DNA of 64,000 bases from Yaniella halotolerans DSM 15476 (GTDB taxonomy: Bacteria; Actinomycetota; Actinomycetes; Actinomycetales; Micrococcaceae), in NCBI RefSeq assembly GCF_000420805.1, contig NZ_ATVQ01000001.1, positions 1,240,001-1,304,000 of the forward strand. Direction: 5' to 3'. Each line of letters begins with the position of its first letter. The first letter of the stretch is position 1. The notes below the pieces were generated by a model. That model did not search any database. It was not told the origin of the DNA and worked only from the letters and a program-made list of their open reading frames with translations. The position numbers were made by a program, and so were the translations under genes. Shown piece by piece: positions 62,561 through 64,000 of this stretch.

Positions 62561-64000
62561 ATGCGTATTGCAGTCGTAGGAGCAACCGGAAACGCCGGGA
62601 CAGCGGTGTTGCGTGAACTCGCAAGCCGCGACACCGTGGAATCGATCCTGGGGATTGCCCGGCGTCTCCCGGATGAAGAAACCCAGCCCTATAAGTACGC
62701 GGCCTGGGAGAGCGTGGACCTGCAGTTCTCGGCTGCACGCTCCGAGCTTGCCGAACTGTTCAGAGGCTACGATGTGGTAATTCATCTGGCCTGGCTGATC
62801 CAACCCAATACGAAACGGGAACTGCTACGCACAGTGAACGTAGATGGCACCCACTATGTGCTGGAAGCCGCAGCGCAGGCTGGAGTCAAAACCGTGGTCG
62901 TTGCGTCATCGGTTGGCGCCTATTCCCCCGTGGACGACGATGAGCTGCGTGACGAATCCTGGCCGACCGGTGGTATTGCCGGTTCGCACTACAGCGTCGA
63001 CAAAGCGGCCCAAGAGCGTGTCATGGATGAGTTTGAAAAGAACTATCCCGAGGTTCGGGTTGCCCGGATCCGAGCGGCACTAAAATTCCAGGGCAGCGCC
63101 GGCTCCGAAATTCAACGGTACTTCCTTGGCAGCTGGATACCCGTCCAGGTCCTGCGGCATGCGCGTCCGCCCATCATCCCGTTCCCTAAAGGCGCCCGTA
63201 CTCAAGCGGTACACACCGACGACGTCGCACGCGCCTACGTCGAAGCGGCGGTGCAGGGGGCTCACGGCGCCTTCAATATTTGCGCCGATGACATTCTCGA
63301 TGCCAAAACCATCGGGGGCGTGGTGACGCGCAAACCGAAATTTGGGCGGGTGCTGCCGGTTCCGGCAAAACCCTTACGCCCCCTGCTCAAAGCTGCGCAT
63401 CGCTCCGGGGTACTGGCCATGGACGAGGGCTGGTTAGACATGGCCGTGAAGGTCCCACTCATGGATAATTCGCGTGCCAAGCGTGAACTCGGGTGGGCGC
63501 CGAAGATCAGCGGTGCTGAAGCCCTGGACGAGTTGATACAGGGCATGGCCGACGGGGAGGGTACCGCCTCAGCTCCCATGCGGGCACGTGGTGGCACTCC
63601 CGTAGATGAAGCATGGCTGCCCTCCCCAGAGCACCGGGTCGCTGACGACGTTGATGCCACAGCATTGCGGCAGTACATGGCTGATCATCTTGCCGGAGCA
63701 ACGGCAGGACTCAAGCGCATTGAAAAACTGGCAGAATCGTTTATGAATTCCCCGGTCTATGAGGACCTTGCTGCTGTGGCCGAGCAGATCCGCGCCGAAC
63801 ACAATTTCTTACAGGAATTGATGAAACGGCAGCAGTTCTCCCGTCCGGCTATCGCAGGTCCTGCCCTCTGGGTGGGTGAACGCGTCGCGCGGATCAAATC
63901 GTTCTTCCCAGAAGGTATGAAAATTACCCCGTCGGTGCTCGTGTTAGAAACCGAACTCATGTTGTCTGCGGTCACGGGCAAGCTCCACGGCTGGCGGACG
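62561..64000 (+). CDS. NAD-dependent epimerase/dehydratase family protein (runs off the window)
   Basis: At least 480 residues; no stop before 64000. The ATG at 62561 follows AAAGGAGGCCGC, a strong ribosome-binding site. Extended-SDR features: MRIAVVGATGNAGTAVLREL (GxxGxxG), VIHLAWLI and SVGAYSP. The usual YxxxK motif is present as HYSVDKAA. The Rossmann part ends near residue 330. The remaining ~150 residues are a helical extension I cannot name. The gene is 14 bp after the SOD gene and on the same strand. Substrate unknown. Confidence 0.78.
   Translation, partial: MRIAVVGATGNAGTAVLRELASRDTVESILGIARRLPDEETQPYKYAAWESVDLQFSAARSELAELFRGYDVVIHLAWLIQPNTKRELLRTVNVDGTHYVLEAAAQAGVKTVVVASSVGAYSPVDDDELRDESWPTGGIAGSHYSVDKAAQERVMDEFEKNYPEVRVARIRAALKFQGSAGSEIQRYFLGSWIPVQVLRHARPPIIPFPKGARTQAVHTDDVARAYVEAAVQGAHGAFNICADDILDAKTIGGVVTRKPKFGRVLPVPAKPLRPLLKAAHRSGVLAMDEGWLDMAVKVPLMDNSRAKRELGWAPKISGAEALDELIQGMADGEGTASAPMRARGGTPVDEAWLPSPEHRVADDVDATALRQYMADHLAGATAGLKRIEKLAESFMNSPVYEDLAAVAEQIRAEHNFLQELMKRQQFSRPAIAGPALWVGERVARIKSFFPEGMKITPSVLVLETELMLSAVTGKLHGWRT

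Noticed and set aside
1-64000. CRISPR arrays, tRNA/rRNA genes, insertion-sequence transposases, prophage genes
   Set aside because: I looked for regularly spaced repeats, cloverleaf-type sequences and transposase/integrase motifs and saw none. This is a reading by eye and could miss a divergent tRNA or small RNA.

Overview
The window is about 57-58% GC (by eye), gene-dense and free of rRNA or tRNA. It looks like a chromosomal segment of a high-GC Gram-positive bacterium of the order Micrococcales. The Micrococcaceae side (Yaniella/Enteractinococcus/Nesterenkonia-like) is my best guess. This rests on gene content: 13E12-type DUF222/HNH proteins, NarL-type two-component pairs, GTG/TTG starts with strong Shine-Dalgarno sites, Cys lipoproteins, and an actinobacterial SipW-type export cluster. 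The genus is inference.

Layout. 1-5.0 kb: the end of a methionine-type (MetNIQ) importer with three tandem substrate-binding lipoproteins, followed by a DszA/NtaA-like flavin monooxygenase. 5.0-13.2 kb (minus strand): a surface module with a large LuxR-type (LAL) regulator, a VWA surface protein, an ER/archaeal-type signal peptidase (SipW), three alternate-signal (camelysin/TasA-like) exported proteins and a C-terminally anchored protein. 13.4-17.9 kb: a hotdog thioesterase, then a two-component system divergent from a FtsX-type ABC transporter. 17.9-20.8 kb: a PspA/TPM-domain envelope pair. 20.8-23.8 kb: a minus-strand operon of luciferase-like monooxygenase, two carboxymuconolactone-decarboxylase-fold proteins and a formate/nitrite channel, divergent from a TctCBA tripartite transporter (24.0-27.0 kb).

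27.4-29.6 and 41.4-43.3 kb: two DUF222/HNH endonuclease genes in convergent orientation. They flank a MacB-type ABC exporter, a large membrane protein, a second two-component system, a nitronate monooxygenase, a ParB-C-like ribbon-helix-helix protein and CstA. 43.6-46.7 kb: a GntR regulator divergent from a nitrilase-family amidase and an APC permease. 46.7-55.9 kb: a HEAT-repeat protein, a double-hotdog acyl-CoA thioesterase, a heterodimeric ABC exporter, a CPBP protease, a MATE pump, a DUF308-like protein, a decayed flavin monooxygenase pseudogene and a small membrane protein. 55.9-64.0 kb: a DSD1-like PLP enzyme, an MFS transporter, a zinc alcohol/formaldehyde dehydrogenase, a large catalase, a Cu/Zn-SOD lipoprotein and an NAD-dependent epimerase that runs off the window.

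The most interesting signals are regulatory patterns found by reading intergenic DNA. (i) Both DUF222/HNH genes carry, about 210-240 bp upstream, the same dyad TGTGGATA-N21-TATCCACA. Each also has a similar promoter followed by ACGCTCCCA. (ii) The LAL regulator gene and the VWA gene of the SipW module each carry TACCRC-N4-GYGGTA 40-50 bp upstream of the start. This suggests one operator for the whole module, served by a LAL protein whose Walker A lysine is missing. (iii) Three alternating ATCAACC half-sites lie between the 14-15.8 kb two-component genes and the ABC genes they face. (iv) A formate/nitrite channel is translationally coupled to a luciferase-like monooxygenase/CMD operon of unknown substrate.
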